Source: Calliopum simillimum (taxonomy: Eukaryota; Arthropoda; Insecta; Diptera; Lauxaniidae). Taken from it: a DNA stretch of 64,000 bases. Location: the NCBI GenBank assembly GCA_951812925.1, contig OX638372.1, positions 53,504,028 through 53,568,027 on the forward strand, read 5' to 3'. Below are positions 19,967 to 32,391 of this stretch, in pieces. How positions within the stretch are numbered: the stretch's first letter is position 1; every line of letters starts with the position of its first letter. Position numbers and translations under genes: made by a program. The notes beneath the pieces were generated by a model that saw only the letters and a list, made by a program, of their open reading frames with translations, was not told the DNA's origin and did not search any database.

Positions 19967-22900
19967 TTATGTCTCATCTATTATAAGCCCTCGATATTCT
20001 CGCTTTGTCTTAAGTTTTTGTATTAATTCTTCAGTTTTTTCCATTTCAATTTTATGAACACCAGCAATATGACGTTTCATTCTGCAAAAATTCCAATTTT
20101 TAAGCTAAAATTAAAAAATTTGTAACAACAATCATTACATACTTAAATTTTAGGTTAAATCCTTTCCCACATATTAAGCATTTCATTGTTATTCCAGTGT
20201 GTGTTAGTTTATGTCTGTTGAAACTATCCTGGTTAATAAATTCTTTGCTACAAATTTTACACGTGTACCGAAATCCTTCATGCTCTACTAACTCATGCTT
20301 ATTGAGAATACCAAATCTAGAAAAAGCTCGATCGCAATATTGACATTTAAAGGGTGTTTCGTTTGAATGGGTACGCATGTGACCCTTTAAATCACTTCTA
20401 CGCGCAAATGGTTTTCCACAAATTTCACATGGTATGGTTTTTCCTGTGTGGAGAATTAAGTGAGTATCTAAACTGTACTTATGAAAAAATTGCTTATCAC
20501 ACTGATCACATTTGAATAATCCATTTGTATGTATTTGCAAGTGTACGTCTAAAGCTCTTTTAGAAAAAAATGACTTTTCACACTGTTCACATTGAAATGT
20601 AGCTTTTCGGCTTAGATCATGTCTATTATAATGATTACGATATGAAGTTGGAGTTAGTAAGACTTTTTTACAAATTTTGCATTCCAAAGTATCGCCTGTA
20701 TGGGTTGACATATGGTTCTTTAAGCTGAATTTATTAAAAAAGGATTTATCACACTGTTGACATTTAAAGGGCTTTAATCGATTAACATCGTGAGTTTTAG
20801 AGTGTTTTCTCAGTCCATTTTTAGAAAAAAACGATTTTCCACAGAGTTCACAACTGTAATTTCGTTCTCGATTTATCTCATGCGTTAACTGGTGATCTTT
20901 AAAAGCCCGGCGAGTTTTGAAAATACGCGCTGCACAGAAAAAAAAAAAATTATTTATAATTGATAAATAAAATAAAAAAATACTTCTAAAGGTCTCTTAA
21001 AAGCTGGCACAGCAAAAAAAAAAAACAAAAGAAGTGCGACAGCTTACTATCGAAACACGATTTCTTAAAATTTATACACAAATTCCAATATGCCACATTC
21101 TCATTTTAAAATTATGCTTAAAGCCGCTTCAGACTATCTGAGAAGTTATACAGAAACTCTTATGAAAAGAGAAGTCATAGGAGTTTTAAAATTTTTTAAT
21201 GTTGTTTGAAAAATAAAAAATTAAAACAATTTGAACAAAATTAATTGAAAACAATAAAAATTTGACAGTCAGAGAAAAAATCAAACAGAAAAACCTAAGA
21301 AAGCGCATATGACTTCTCAGATAGTCTGAAGTGCCTTTTACATATATTCTCATCGAATATATCGATAACTTACAGCGCTATAGTCCTATCTCCATTTTTC
21401 CAATTGTTGGGAAATGCAAAAAGAAGATTCGAAACAGTGTTAATTTAGAATTAGCTGCTATTTTGATATAACGATACATGCAATAATTTTACCCATAGTA
21501 TATTTTAACATAATTTAATGTTTTTAACCAATTTTATTAATTTCTAACGAAGTCCCAGCCAGTTCATAGTATGTCATTACTTTTGCCCTTAAATAGAATT
21601 CCACTACTATTGAAATAAACGACGTTTTAGTACATTTTTTGAATTTTACCCACTAAAATGTCGTAAAAAGTTATGAAACGCGTAGAAAACACGAAAAAAA
21701 ACGAATTTTTTTTTTTTTTTAAATTTTTGGTTCCGACAAACAAGAGTGTAGCCTTGAGTGTAACCAAATTTGTTCACTAAAAAGTCGCAAAAGTCATGAC
21801 ACGCGAAGAAAACGCGAAAAAACGAAGAATTTTTTTTAAAAATGTGAGTTATTTGAATAATCAGTGGAGATAGGACAGTAGCGCTCTTGAAAAAATTACA
21901 GTTTGGAGATAGGATTTTTCTTAATTATCGAATATTTTCTTATTTAGTGGTATTTTGACATCCCACAGTTTTCCACACGGTAAAGAAGCCCACAAAGATG
22001 CCATAACTGTAAAAATCTCAAAATCGCAAAAAGTGGAGATAGGACTATAGCGCTCTAAGGTATCGATATGTTATATTATGTCCACGAAAACTAAATCATA
22101 CTCGATATTTTTCTAATTTTAATTTTTATTAATTTACTGGCTGGTAGCGACCTCGTTCGCCCGTTTCCGCAGCCCTTTACGTACCAAGTCCCATTTATCT
22201 CCATCGTTCAATACCCAAGGTTTTTGAAGGTGAATGGTAGATAGAACTTACATCCATGTACCAATTTTTATAATGATGGCTCCCATAGGTGCAGAGATAT
22301 AGAATTTTGATAAATCATACAAAATTCAGGCGTTATTTCCTAGTTAGCTTTTGGCGTTATTTCCAAAAAATTTTCTTCCGTTATTTCCGGGAGCCACAGA
22401 TGTATCATCTTTTATAATCATAGCTTGTTTAGGTGCAGATATAGGAGAGCACCTAGAGGCCTCCTTAGTCGCACGTCGCCCCTTTAAGATCCTTCTACAG
22501 ACCATGACAAACAATTACAAAAAAAAGTAAATCGGTTGCACCCATTACTATGAAAATGCCCATATGTATACGCAATCAAAAAACATTAAAACTTTCATAA
22601 TAAGTACCTGGAGACCGATCCCTGCTCGGTCAACAATCTGATTTTATTATTTTAGTCGATGTTTTTATTCATAGCTATTTTTTGCTATGAAACTTGTACC
22701 TTTTCACCTCTAATGGTCATGCTTTCAAAATGATAAATAAACCGATGAGAATAATATTAAGAAAAAACTCGGAAAGTATCGAATGGTAAATATCAAAAAC
22801 TCAATTTTTTTTTTGGTGAAATAGAATGCCCTAAAATAAATAAATGGGAGATGCCACGCACCAAAAATATTTCGTCTTTTGTATGGGGGCTGAAATACCA

Positions 22901-25900
22901 TATCTTCAAAGGATCATGGAAGAGTGTGGCTATTCTATGCTATTAATAAAAAAGAATTTTACATTTTCTTGTAGCTACGATATAACTGTGAACACAGAGT
23001 TTTTTCTTCAACTTCAAGCAAGGATATTTCAAAATCCTGCAGCTATAATGACAGTTGTGCTGATGACGGATTCAGCGTCAAAAAGTGTGCCTGAGTTACT
23101 CGTATTAACCAAAATTTGTATTTTGATAAAAAGTGGGCGTGGCAATTATTGAACAAAGCCTACTTTTCGTTATGCTTTAGATACTCATGATCCAGATCCG
23201 CATACCAAATTTCATCAAAATATGTTGGATCATTTGCGAGAAATAGCATTTAATGTGTTTACCTTGTATGGGATGTTCCACACGCACCGGCGATATTTTG
23301 CCCACTTTCAGGTCGTAGGTGCCTAATTGCAAGTAGACTTCCTACAGTTAAATTCAGAAAGATTGCTTTAGTAGTTTCCTTTTTATGGCGTATAATATTT
23401 TTGTGGGCGGTGCCACGACCTTCAAGGAATTTTCCCAATATGACGACATATCACATATTACTCCTTGTTTGGAGTGATAACATCTCCTAAATTTTCATTA
23501 AAATTTTTGGAGTCGTTTTCGAGTAATATTGAATCAAAATTTTCAATGGTTAAAAAAGGGGCGAGGTACTTCTTCGATACCGCCCCCTTTTCGTTTGTTA
23601 CAAGGCATTGATAAGCAGTACCTAAATACCAAATTTCATTAAAATATCTTGTAAAATTTGCGAGACATAGCATTTAACGTATTTTGCTTGTATGGGGGTT
23701 CCACGCGCAATGGCGATATTTCGCCCGTATTCAGATCAGAGATGCCCTATAGCAATTAGGCTCCTCACAGTTAATTTCAGATTGTTTGCTTTAATAGTTT
23801 ACTTTTTATACCGTTTTATATTTTTGTGGACGGTGCCACGCCCTTCAACGAGTTTCCCCAATAAAACGGCGTATCACATATTAATCCTTGTTTGCAGAGG
23901 TAACACCTCCTAAATTTTCATTAAATTTGTTGGAGTCGTTTTTGAGTAATATTGAATCAAAATTTTTAAGGGCTAAAAATTGGGCGTGGCACTTCTTAGA
24001 TCCCGCCGACTTTTTGTTTGTTACAAGGTATTATCAAGCCGTACTTGCTCACCAAATCTCATCCAAATACCTTGTATGGTTTACGAGTGATGACTAAATC
24101 AAATTTAAAATTTAGGGTAGTGCCACGCCCTCTGGTGAGCATTTACAAAGTTAAAACTTAACTCATTCTTCAATGTATGCTAATATCTAACATTTTTCCA
24201 AGTTTCATTAAAGTCACTGTAGCCGTTTTCAAGAAAAAATATTGGCACAGAAATAAGTACAACTAGTAAGGGTGGTATCTTTGGCCTGGCCAAAATTAAA
24301 TACCCTACACTGCACTTAGTTGGTAAATACTACGCAATATTCTTATACATACAAGTTTAAATAAATTGTTTTATTCTTCCATAACTCCTCGGAGAGTATA
24401 AGAACAAATTGCTTATATGGGAAGTGCCACGTCCTCTTCTCCGAGTTGACCTAGATTTTGCGTAGAGCTTGCATTTACTGTTTTGAGTGAAATTTGGTTA
24501 GGTTTTCTTAAAAAAATCTTTTTGTATAGGGTTTTGAAACTTTCGCTTATATGGGAGGTGCCACGCCTTCTAATTCTAATTCGCCTTCTTTTTGCTCAGA
24601 GTTTGCAATTAATATTCTTAGTGTTAGAGTGAAATTCAGTATAACATTTTGAAACTTTTGCTTATATGGGAGGTGCCACGCTTTCTTGTCAGAGTTCGCC
24701 TAGTTTTTTCTCAGGGCTTACATTTATTGATCTGAGTGTTCGAGTACAATTTGGATGGGTTATCTCAAAAAACACTTTTAGTATAACATTTTGAAACTTT
24801 TGTTTATATGGGAGGTGCCACGCCCTCTAGTCCAAATTTGCCTAGTTTTTGCTCAGAGCTTGTACTTACTAGTATTTATGTGTATTTTGCTTCTATTATT
24901 GAAAATAATGCTCTTATTATATTATTTTGAATATATTTTTTGTATGGGCGTTAGGCGTGTCCGTTGACCGATTTCGCTCATTTTCAATCCCCCGAGCTAA
25001 CTTTTACGAAGGAGGCACCGTGTCAAATTTCATTGAAAGTTTTCCCAAAAAATGTATTTCTACGCACACCCAGCCAGACAGACGCACATGGCTTTATGGA
25101 CTCAGGAGGTGACGCTGATCAAGAATATATATACTTCTCCATACCTGCCACGCCTCCTTCTCTGCGTTAAAAACGGAGGGACAAAGTGAAGATACCCTGG
25201 TGTAGGGTATAAAAAAACAAACGGAACAATTTTACTTTATCGACTGTTGTTGTTTTTTTTTTTATTTTCTTTTTTTTTGCCTAAATAGGGCTCTGGCAAT
25301 TAATTACAACTTCTGGTCGAACCTACTTTCGGAGATATAGCCATCGGAATATCGGGATATATCTTTTATAAAAATCGGTATAAGTTGGGAACCCCTGGAT
25401 GGATTTTGAAAATATTGATGTCATATGAAAGGTATTTTACCGGGCTTTATAATTTTTTCAATTTGAGTCAAAGTTTTCGAGATATGACAACTTTTAAAAA
25501 ATTCACCCAATTTTTTTTTCCCAAAAAATGTATTATTGACCTAAAATTTTAATAACTGAATTAGGAAGCCCAATTTATTTCCTTTCATTTGATATGTAAC
25601 ATGTATCTGAATTTGCATCATTAATAAATTTCTACAGAAAAAAACAAAAATGGACCAAATCAATTTTCTTGAAATTAGGAACTTTTAACAACAATGCCAG
25701 AACAGACAACAACAACTTTACTACTACTACTACAATAACAGTAATTTTACATAAGAGCAGGGGTAAGAGGGCGGATTTAAAACTCCCAAAAATCCAACAC
25801 TGGCTTCGCGGCGGCCTTCGGCCGCGGATCAGTCTATATTATATCCAACACATAATTTGCTACCCAAATTGCGCACGCAGTGTCAACCATTAGCCTTGCA

Positions 25901-27611
25901 AAAAATTGCAGGGAACGCTCATTAGGCTGTTGCTCTCGCTATAGGAAAAAATTTATTTAAATGATAAATCCCTGCACCTATAGCAGCTTTCGTTCAAATT
26001 GAACTCATCTCGCCACCTATTGAGAAAGGGCAGAACAATGTTTGCCGGGACCGCTAGTTTTTAATAAAATTTTTAATTTTTTAAAATAATAAATAGCTGC
26101 TATGCTTGCTCAAGTAGCTGGTTCTCTTTGTTGTTGTCGTTGTTGTAGTAGTAGTAAAGTTGTTGTTGTCTGTTCCGGCATTGTTGTTGTTAAAAGTTCC
26201 TGATTTCAAGCAAATTGATTTGGTCTATTTTTGTTTTGTTTCTTTAGAAATTTATTAATAATGCAATTTCAGATACATGTTGCCTATCAAATGAAACGAA
26301 ATAAATTGGGCTTTTTAATTTAGTTATTAAAATTATAGGTTAATGATACATTTTTTGGGAAAAATAACGGTATTTTGGGAAAAAAATGGGGTGAATTGAC
26401 TGACTTGAATGACTCAAATTGAATTTTGTACAGCATTTATATAGCCCGGTAAAATACCTTTCATATGAGATCAATATTTTCAAAATCCATCCAGGGGTTC
26501 CCAACTTATACCGATTTTTATAAAAGATATATCCCGATCTTCCGATGGCTATATCTCCGAAAGTAGATTCGACCAGAAGTTGTTTTTGTTGTTGTAATTA
26601 ATTCCCAGAGCCCTATTTGAGCAAAAAAATAAAAAACAACAACAGTCGATAAAGTAACATTAAGCCTTTGGCAAAAAATAAAAAACAACAACAGTCGATA
26701 AAGTAACATTAAGCCAAACAAACATAAAATTTTAGCTCGTATAAGAGAAGGTATAAAGGAAAGGAATTTTATAATAGCTTACTCACGGCATAAATGGCAG
26801 AGCAACTTTTCCTTTTCATTCGATATCGGCTTTTCCTTTTGTGTTTTTTTACTTGATTTTTTTCGTTCTGGTGCTTCATCATGTACAAAACTAGAATCGC
26901 TATCTTCCTCCGTTGCACTGCAATTAGACCTATCTGAGGAATTTCTCCTCGATTTCGGTAGTCTCCGCATTGTTTTTGTAACACGGCGTTCGGATTTTTC
27001 TCCAATACCAAAACTGCGAGAACTTTCTTCTTTTTCCAGTGAGATAGAGTTGTTATCGAGGTTATCTAAAAATGAGAACTCATTATTTTTAAAAATGTCG
27101 CTGTCTTCATCTATTGTAAGTTCTACTGCTACTATTGACAATTCGTCAGGTGATTTCTAAATAGCAGGATATAAGAAAATATATTAGTGATCTTCGCAGA
27201 GGACATTGTTCTTACCTTAACTCTAGCGTCAGCATCTGTGGTCAACATTTCATCATTTGTTTTTTCCACCGCCACAAATTCAACAGCTTTTACAACTGAT
27301 TTTTCATCTTCGTCGGTTTTTATGAATGAGAACAATGGCGGCTCCTGTTTCATCATCAGCATACGATGAGATTGGATTGCTTTTTGTATGAATTCATAGG
27401 CATCGCGCAATTCCGCAGCACATTGAAAGCAAAGCATCTGCGGCAGCTGATCACCCAAGTTTACGGGTAACCGAGTGCACATTTGGAAACATTCCAAATA
27501 TGTGATTCTTTCGTTGTTAGACATTTTAAGTGGTGCTGTCCAACACAATTGCGAGTTGTTTTCCACAAGACATGCCCGACATTTACAAAGTTCATCACAC
27601 ACAAGATCCAT
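19967..27611 (-). CDS. ZAD C2H2 zinc-finger protein, 555 aa, with a 5.9-kb intron (duplicate copy D)
   Basis: The exons are 27611-27216 (ZAD: CRAC and LCFQC), 27156-26787 (acidic/basic linker ending KLLCHLC), 20929-20143 (finger array) and 20081-19967 (last half-finger, tail REYRG..., stop TAA), 1668 bases with all phases matching. The donors are AAG|GTAAGA, C|GTGAGT and AA|GTATGT. Ten C2H2 fingers run from CHLC|PRIFKTRRAFKDH to CLICGKGFNLKFK|MKRH, and both the first and the last finger are completed across introns. It is predicted to be a nuclear DNA-binding factor. It is about 90% identical by eye to the gene at 50073-52856; array and last exon have identical lengths. Intron 2 is 5.86 kb here, against under 1 kb in the duplicate, because of repeat insertions. 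A 5.1-kb element sits only 30 bp upstream of the ATG, so expression may be altered. Confidence 0.87.
21121..21337. mobile_element. 217-bp MITE with TTA duplication, in intron 2 of copy D
   Basis: The terminal inverted repeats are AAGCCGCTTCAGACTATCTG and, on the other strand, AAGGCACTTCAGACTATCTG. They are flanked by TTA on both sides (21118-21120 and 21338-21340). The duplicate gene reads ATGCTTATATTCTC at the same place (about 51215), which is the empty site. A TTA duplication fits PIF/Harbinger-type elements. Confidence 0.85.
21361..22068. mobile_element. 0.7-kb inverted-repeat element in intron 2 of copy D
   Basis: The ends pair over about 35 bp: ATCGATAACTTACAGCGCTA on the left against ATCGATACCTTAGAGCGCTA on the other strand, followed by TAGTCCTATCTCCA. 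The interior has repeated TGGAGATAGGA and AAACGCGAAAAAACG words but no gene. The duplicate at about 51220-51260 lacks it, so it inserted after the duplication or was lost there. Confidence 0.8.
22130..22604. other. Conserved intron block shared with the duplicate gene
   Basis: This matches 51295-51985. Both carry TTTACTGGCTGGTAGCGAC-like DNA, ATGTATCATCTTTTATAATC and several copies of a GGCGTTATTTCC word. I see no coding sequence. The block is either old intron sequence or a repeat that predates the duplication. Confidence 0.6.
22607..25210. repeat. GTGCCACGCCC repeat family, long copy
   Basis: It starts CCTGGAGACCGATCCCTGCTC and ends ACCCTGGTGTAGGGTATA. Many GGGCGTGGCA/GTGCCACGCCC words recur. 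At 24414, 24549, 24663 and 24805 a unit beginning TATATGGGAGGTGCCACG repeats at 114-142 bp. The 3' end contains CAGACAGACGCACATGG, GATCAAGAATATATATACTT and CTTCTCTGCGTT. Other copies are at 58715-60031 (inverted), 60835-61320 and 61695-62812. Its open frames are short and unlike known proteins. It is absent from the duplicate gene's intron. Confidence 0.75.
25225..26712. mobile_element. 1.5-kb foldback element with a GC-rich, Helitron-like core
   Basis: The left arm (TTACTTTATCGACTGTTGTTG, then GCTCTGGCAATTAATTACAA and TATAGCCATCGGAATATCGG) is mirrored by a right arm ending at about 26712. In the right arm the terminal about 55 bp is duplicated. The arms are about 500 bp each. The loop (about 25745-26060) holds GCGGCGGCCTTCGGCCGCGG, shared with the element at 6976-7309, and a segment ending TGCCGGGACCGCTAGTTTTT, which resembles Helitron 3' ends (CTAG followed by T). 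A partial copy of one arm is at 63058-63340. Confidence 0.7.
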
Positions 27612-28249
27612 ACTTGCTAAACACAAAATTATGTTGAAATTAGTGCTGCGACATCGATATTGATGAAACATCGATGTTTTGCAAGAACATCGACTGTTTT
27701 TAACATCGATGTTTAAAGTTAAATTTTTTTGCAAAATCGACTTTTTGCTTCGATGTTTTTATTCGATGTTTTCACAAATTCTGTTTTCACAAATTTCGTT
27801 TGCACAAATTTTGTTTTCACAAGTTTTGATTGCACAAATTTTGCTTAGACAATTCGCATTCAAAATTGGAACTACTTAGGGCCTGTGCCAATCGAAAACA
27901 TTTCACTCACCTATACAAATTCTGACTTCCCAAATACAATTTTTGAAGCATATGAGGTGAAATTGTTGTGTCAAAATTTGTACTAGCCCCAGGGGCTATT
28001 GAAAATTGTGACAATCGAAATAGAAAATGTGGGGCAACAAACAAATTAAAAAATGTCAACAAAAAATTTAAAATGAAACAAAATTTTTTCAAAAATAAAA
28101 AAAATATCAGCATTACAAATAAGGAAAACAGTTATTCGTGAATATCAAGCAGCTAGTAGTGGTTCAGTTTAAGTGGTGTTATATGATGTTTTACTGGCTC
28201 CCTTGGACTTACATCTGGTGGCAGTTCGGTTAGTGTTGAATTGCTAACA

Positions 28250-28487
28250 AATTCGCATTCAGCCCACAAGTTTTAGCTATTGAAAGCATAAATGCAGCAG
28301 CATTACAAGTAACGACAAATGCTGCGCCAATTGTAGCACCGCATAAGAAAATTATCCTTCAAGAACCTGAAGTTATTGCAAGCGCAAAGTTAGCTCAATC
28401 TAAAACAACAGATTTTATTACGATAAGAAGTCCGATAGCACCGATTAGGATAAAAAGAAATCAAGTCAAATATCATGGCGATAAGTA
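28250..28487 (+). other. Coding-like fragment of unknown identity
   Basis: An open stretch without an ATG follows a possible acceptor (CATTCAG at about 28256). It translates to a protein-like sequence rich in Ala, Ile and Lys (it includes QVLAIESINAAALQVTTNAA and TTDFITIRSPIAPIRI) and ends at TAA. I do not recognise it. It lies inside the 5.1-kb hAT-like element, so it could be a remnant of that element's gene or captured host sequence. Confidence 0.3.
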
Positions 28488-28955
28488 ATTGTGGGCTGTT
28501 GAGTGCTGTGACCGCTAATCTTACATTCGGCCAATATTATTTTTAAGAAATAAACTTCCAAAATGGTGTTTTTTAATAAATAAGAAAACATTTTCGATAA
28601 ATGGCTTATTTTTTTATTTTTTTATTTTTAATTATTTAAGTAAATATAAACTATCTTTTGGAACACTTGGGTCATACTTTTTCATTAAAAATTAACTCCA
28701 CAACTGCGTCTTTTAGTGACCCAGCTCATTCATCATATATTTTTTACTTTTATTTGCTGCAATTGAAGAAAATCGTACTAAAAAGTTTTTCGGAAAAACT
28801 TCGATTTGTTGGAATGTCAAAAATTGAATCAGTCAGAATTTGTAATCTATTTGGCACAACAAAAATACAAAAATTTAGTCACCAGAGTGAAATATTTTTT
28901 CACCCCTATTTACTTAAGGAAAAAGTTTCGATTTGGCACACGCCCTTACTATTAA

Positions 28956-29601
28956 GGCAGGTTTTCACCTTGTGGGGTCAAAAAATCGATTTTTTAGATT
29001 TCGAAAGTTATAGCCCGTTACGTAGAGCACTGTCGAGCACCGGCCGAGCGCGCTTTGGCACTTTAAACGCGTTTTTCTCAGAACCATGTTTTCGGACCTT
29101 ACGAATGTGGTTGAAGACGCTACAATGAACCAATCGTCACCAAATTTTTTTTAAAATGTTCCTTAGGGTTTCCTCTAATGAATGAACTACGATCAGCCAA
29201 AAATATTGAAAATTGTTTATATAAAAAAAATAATTAGTGAAGAAAAAAATGCGAAAATTGACATTTTTTTTTCAAAACCTCATAGCTTCTGGAATTTTGA
29301 TTTTTTTTCATGATCGTAGTTCATTCAATAGATAATACGATACAAATTAAGAATGTGTTCGGTTTTTGTGTTTCAGATCACGGGTTTTGAGCCAATCACG
29401 TCCGGCAGCGAAATGCATGCCGCCACCAATGGGCGCCCCCTCCGCCCCCTTTTTGGATTTTTTCAAGTTCGAAAATTGTATTCTTTGAATAAATATATGT
29501 TCATTTTCAGACAAAAATTTCAGCGCTGTATCTTTAACCGTTTTCTCAAAAAAAATTCCTAAAAAAGTGCACTTTTTGACCCCACAAGGTGAAAACCTGC
29601 C
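28956..29601. mobile_element. TTAA-flanked MITE with about 30-bp terminal inverted repeats
   Basis: The ends are GGCAGGTTTTCACCTTGTGG and its exact complement CCACAAGGTGAAAACCTGCC, about 29 bp perfect. TTAA flanks both sides (28952-28955 and 29602-29605). A central inner hairpin pairs GAATGAACTACGATCA with TGATCGTAGTTCATTC. A TTAA target is typical of piggyBac and Kolobok, although the GGCAGG start is not the usual piggyBac CCC. It is nested in the 5.1-kb element. Confidence 0.85.
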
Positions 29602-29938
29602 TTAAGGTTTGTTTGCTCGTTTGTTCGAATTTTCATAGCTTGCAACTTGTTTGCCAACTGCTTCGCTCTTGTTGAAAGTTATTGCACAGGCTACTGTCAC
29701 AGTAGTACTGTGTACGCAACGTTACAGCCAACACATTGGCTTGCTTGTATCATACAAGTTGTGTGCAGGTCCGGATTTAAGCTTATTATTAGCTTTGGTT
29801 AGATAAAATGTAATAAAGTAATTTTTGTGTAAACGATGTTTCTGTTGAATATTTTATCACTTTCTTTGGCGCGTTTCCTTTTGTCTATGAAAAAGTGATT
29901 GGGAAACGATTCCATACATCTATGGAAACGTTTTTTTT

Positions 29939-31035
29939 TTTAAAATCTAACAGATATTTTTAGGGTTTTAGGGTTATTTTCTGAAATTTTGTTAAGATCA
30001 TACTTTTTGTGTCTAAATTCAATTTTTAGTTTAGAAAATGCTCAGTTAAAATTTTTTAAAACTTTCAGGGTTGCCAACTATTTTTTTTTTGTAAATTTTC
30101 CATAATAATTTAATTTTAGTCTTAAAACGCTTAGATTAACTTTTTAAAAATCCTACATATATTTTTAGGGTTGCCACCTGGTTATTTTCTGAAATTTAGT
30201 TAAAATCAAGCTTTTTTGTGACTTAATTGAATGTTTTGAATTTTGAATAAGAAACGAAAAATTTGGGGTTGCCATATTTGGGTTGCCAGTCTTTTTTCGC
30301 AAAATTTCATAAAAACCCATAATAGTTTTTTAGGGCTGCCACCTAGTTTTTTAATAAAATCAATATTTTCTTTCAATAAAATAAATTGCTAAGATCATCA
30401 TTTTTTCTCTATAATCTTGGGTCCAAAAACAACAAAACACAAATTTAGGGTTGCCATATTATGGTTGCCAGACGTTTTTTCGCAAAATTGCGTTTCTTGT
30501 TAAGTTTTTTTATTGAAAAGTTATATTTTCGACCCTGGTTTTTTTAATAAAATCAAAATTTTCTTTCAATAAATTGCTGAGACCATAATTTTCTCTCTAC
30601 AAATTGACATCTTGGGTCCAAAAACAACGAAGCACAAATTTAGGGTTGCCATATTAGAGTTGCCAGACGTTTTTTTGCTATCTGTACAATCTGTACAGAT
30701 TGGTTCCTGAAACCAAGAATTTCAATTTAGTCACAAAAAGTACTTATGATTTTAACAATTTTTCAGAAAATAATCTGGTGGCAACCCTAAAAATATATAC
30801 TGGATTTATAAAAGCTTGTATAAGCGTTTTGAGACTAAAATTAAATTTTGTATTTTTTTGAATATATGGCTTAGGAAAAATTTACAAAAAAAAAAACCAG
30901 ATGGATATCCTTAAGTTCTTGTACAATTTTTCAAAAGTTTATCTGAGCGTTACCTATACTTAGTCAAAAAAGTATGATTTTAACAAAATTTCAGAAAATA
31001 ATCAGGTGGCAACCCTTAAAATATAGGTAAGGTTT
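29939..31035. repeat. Inverted array of GGGTTGCCA repeats
   Basis: A unit of the form TTTAGGGTTGCCACCTGGTT ... TTTTCTGAAATTTTGTTAA recurs in direct orientation (about 29960, 30070, 30170, 30270, 30450, 30640). It is inverted at about 30745-30790 and 30980-31015 (TTTCAGAAAATAATCAGGTGG). The block is therefore roughly palindromic, with its centre near 30480. It has no coding capacity. Confidence 0.65.
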
Positions 31036-32236
31036 TTTAAAAAACGTTTCTCAAAATATTTTTCTTTGCATGAAAATTTAAAAATGAAATGAAAAATTTA
31101 ATCTATTAAAAGGGAAAATTTGATTCATTGAATTCAATGAAACTTAAATGGAAATTTTTACTTTTAATAGATTTAGTGATGATGATAAATTTTTCATTAC
31201 CAGCAAATCAATTTTTTGATAGTGAAAAAAATTTCACTATCAATAAATTTAGTCGAATTTTTATTGAAGATTGATAACTAAATTTAGTAGGTAATAATGA
31301 AAAACTGTCCACTATCACTAAATGCATTTTCTGATAATGGAAAGTTTTAAATTGGAAAATTTTTTCAATTGCACTGAAATTTGTGAAAAATTAATTTTAT
31401 TGCTAAACCCCAAGTCTGTTTACAGAGCATAAATGTTCAACAAAAAAGTTCTTTATAGTTTATATCGTAGGATTTACTGTTTTCATCAAAAAATTTTCGA
31501 ATTAAAAAATAATTGAAACCTCATTGTTCACAAATCGTTACTATATGTTTAAGATGATATCGTAGTGTTAGTACTGAAACAAGACATGTTCATATTTCAT
31601 GTTTTTAAGAAAAAACTGTTTTAAGTTCTTTGGATTTCGTTTTTGTATTGGGTTCTGAAATTTTGTGCTTTTTTTTTTCATGAAGTACATTTCAAAATTT
31701 TTCTTTCATGTGTGCTTAAATCAAAATATCGAAAATGTAGATGTCCAGTTTTAGTATTAACCCTACAATATTGAAAACTATGTTAATAAATCAGCTTTAC
31801 TTATATTTAAACATTTATCTATGTATACTAAGAAGGAACTTATCTATTTAAAATAATACTGCAATAATACGTCACTAATTCAGTATTTTCATTATCTAAA
31901 GATGGTTGTATTTCATAAAGTAGGAATTATGTGCAAGTAACATATTTATGTACTATAGTACTTGTATTGCATTAAATGCAAAAGATTATTATTTATTGTC
32001 TCAGCACAACAAGAAACTGATACGATTTTAGATTTCTGAAATGCACGAGTCCCCAAAACTTTAACATTTCAAATCAACTGTGTATTGCAAAATTCAAAAA
32101 GGATATCAGAGACAAAAATTAAGGCTTTTTAGCCATAAAATTATCAAATTGAAAATTTTTAAAATATTGTTAAACACATGCAAGTAAAAAAATTGAAAAG
32201 TTTTCAATAAGGAAAAAATTTATAAAAAGTATATAA
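31036..32236. other. AT-rich non-coding interior of the 5.1-kb element
   Basis: It holds TTCACTATCAATAAATTTAG-like direct and inverted words around 31150-31330 but no gene and no clear structure. Confidence 0.4.
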
Positions 32237-32391
32237 GTGACCTGGTCTATGAAAAGGGTGCTTAGGTGTAAAAAAAAATGTTAGAATTTTTTGCCGACTC
32301 GCATAGAATTGACCTTTGATAGTTGTTTACCAGCTGTTTTCTAGAAAACTTATTTTCGCACGTAAGCCCCCTTTTTCATAGACCAGGTCAC
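32237..32391. mobile_element. 155-bp MITE with GTGACCTGGTCTATGAAAA ends
   Basis: GTGACCTGGTCTATGAAAAG on the left pairs with TTTTTCATAGACCAGGTCAC on the right, and the pairing continues for a few bases (GGTGCTTA/TAAGCCCC). The flanks, AAGTATATA and ATATACTT, are themselves complementary, so the exact border is uncertain. Confidence 0.75.

Noticed and set aside
22844..24097. Genes in the GTGCCACGCCC repeat
   Set aside because: The open frames are short, differ between copies and stop at different places; no domain is seen.
28658..29128. A 156-codon gene
   Set aside because: The frame crosses the left border of the TTAA-flanked MITE and shows no domain, so it is chance.
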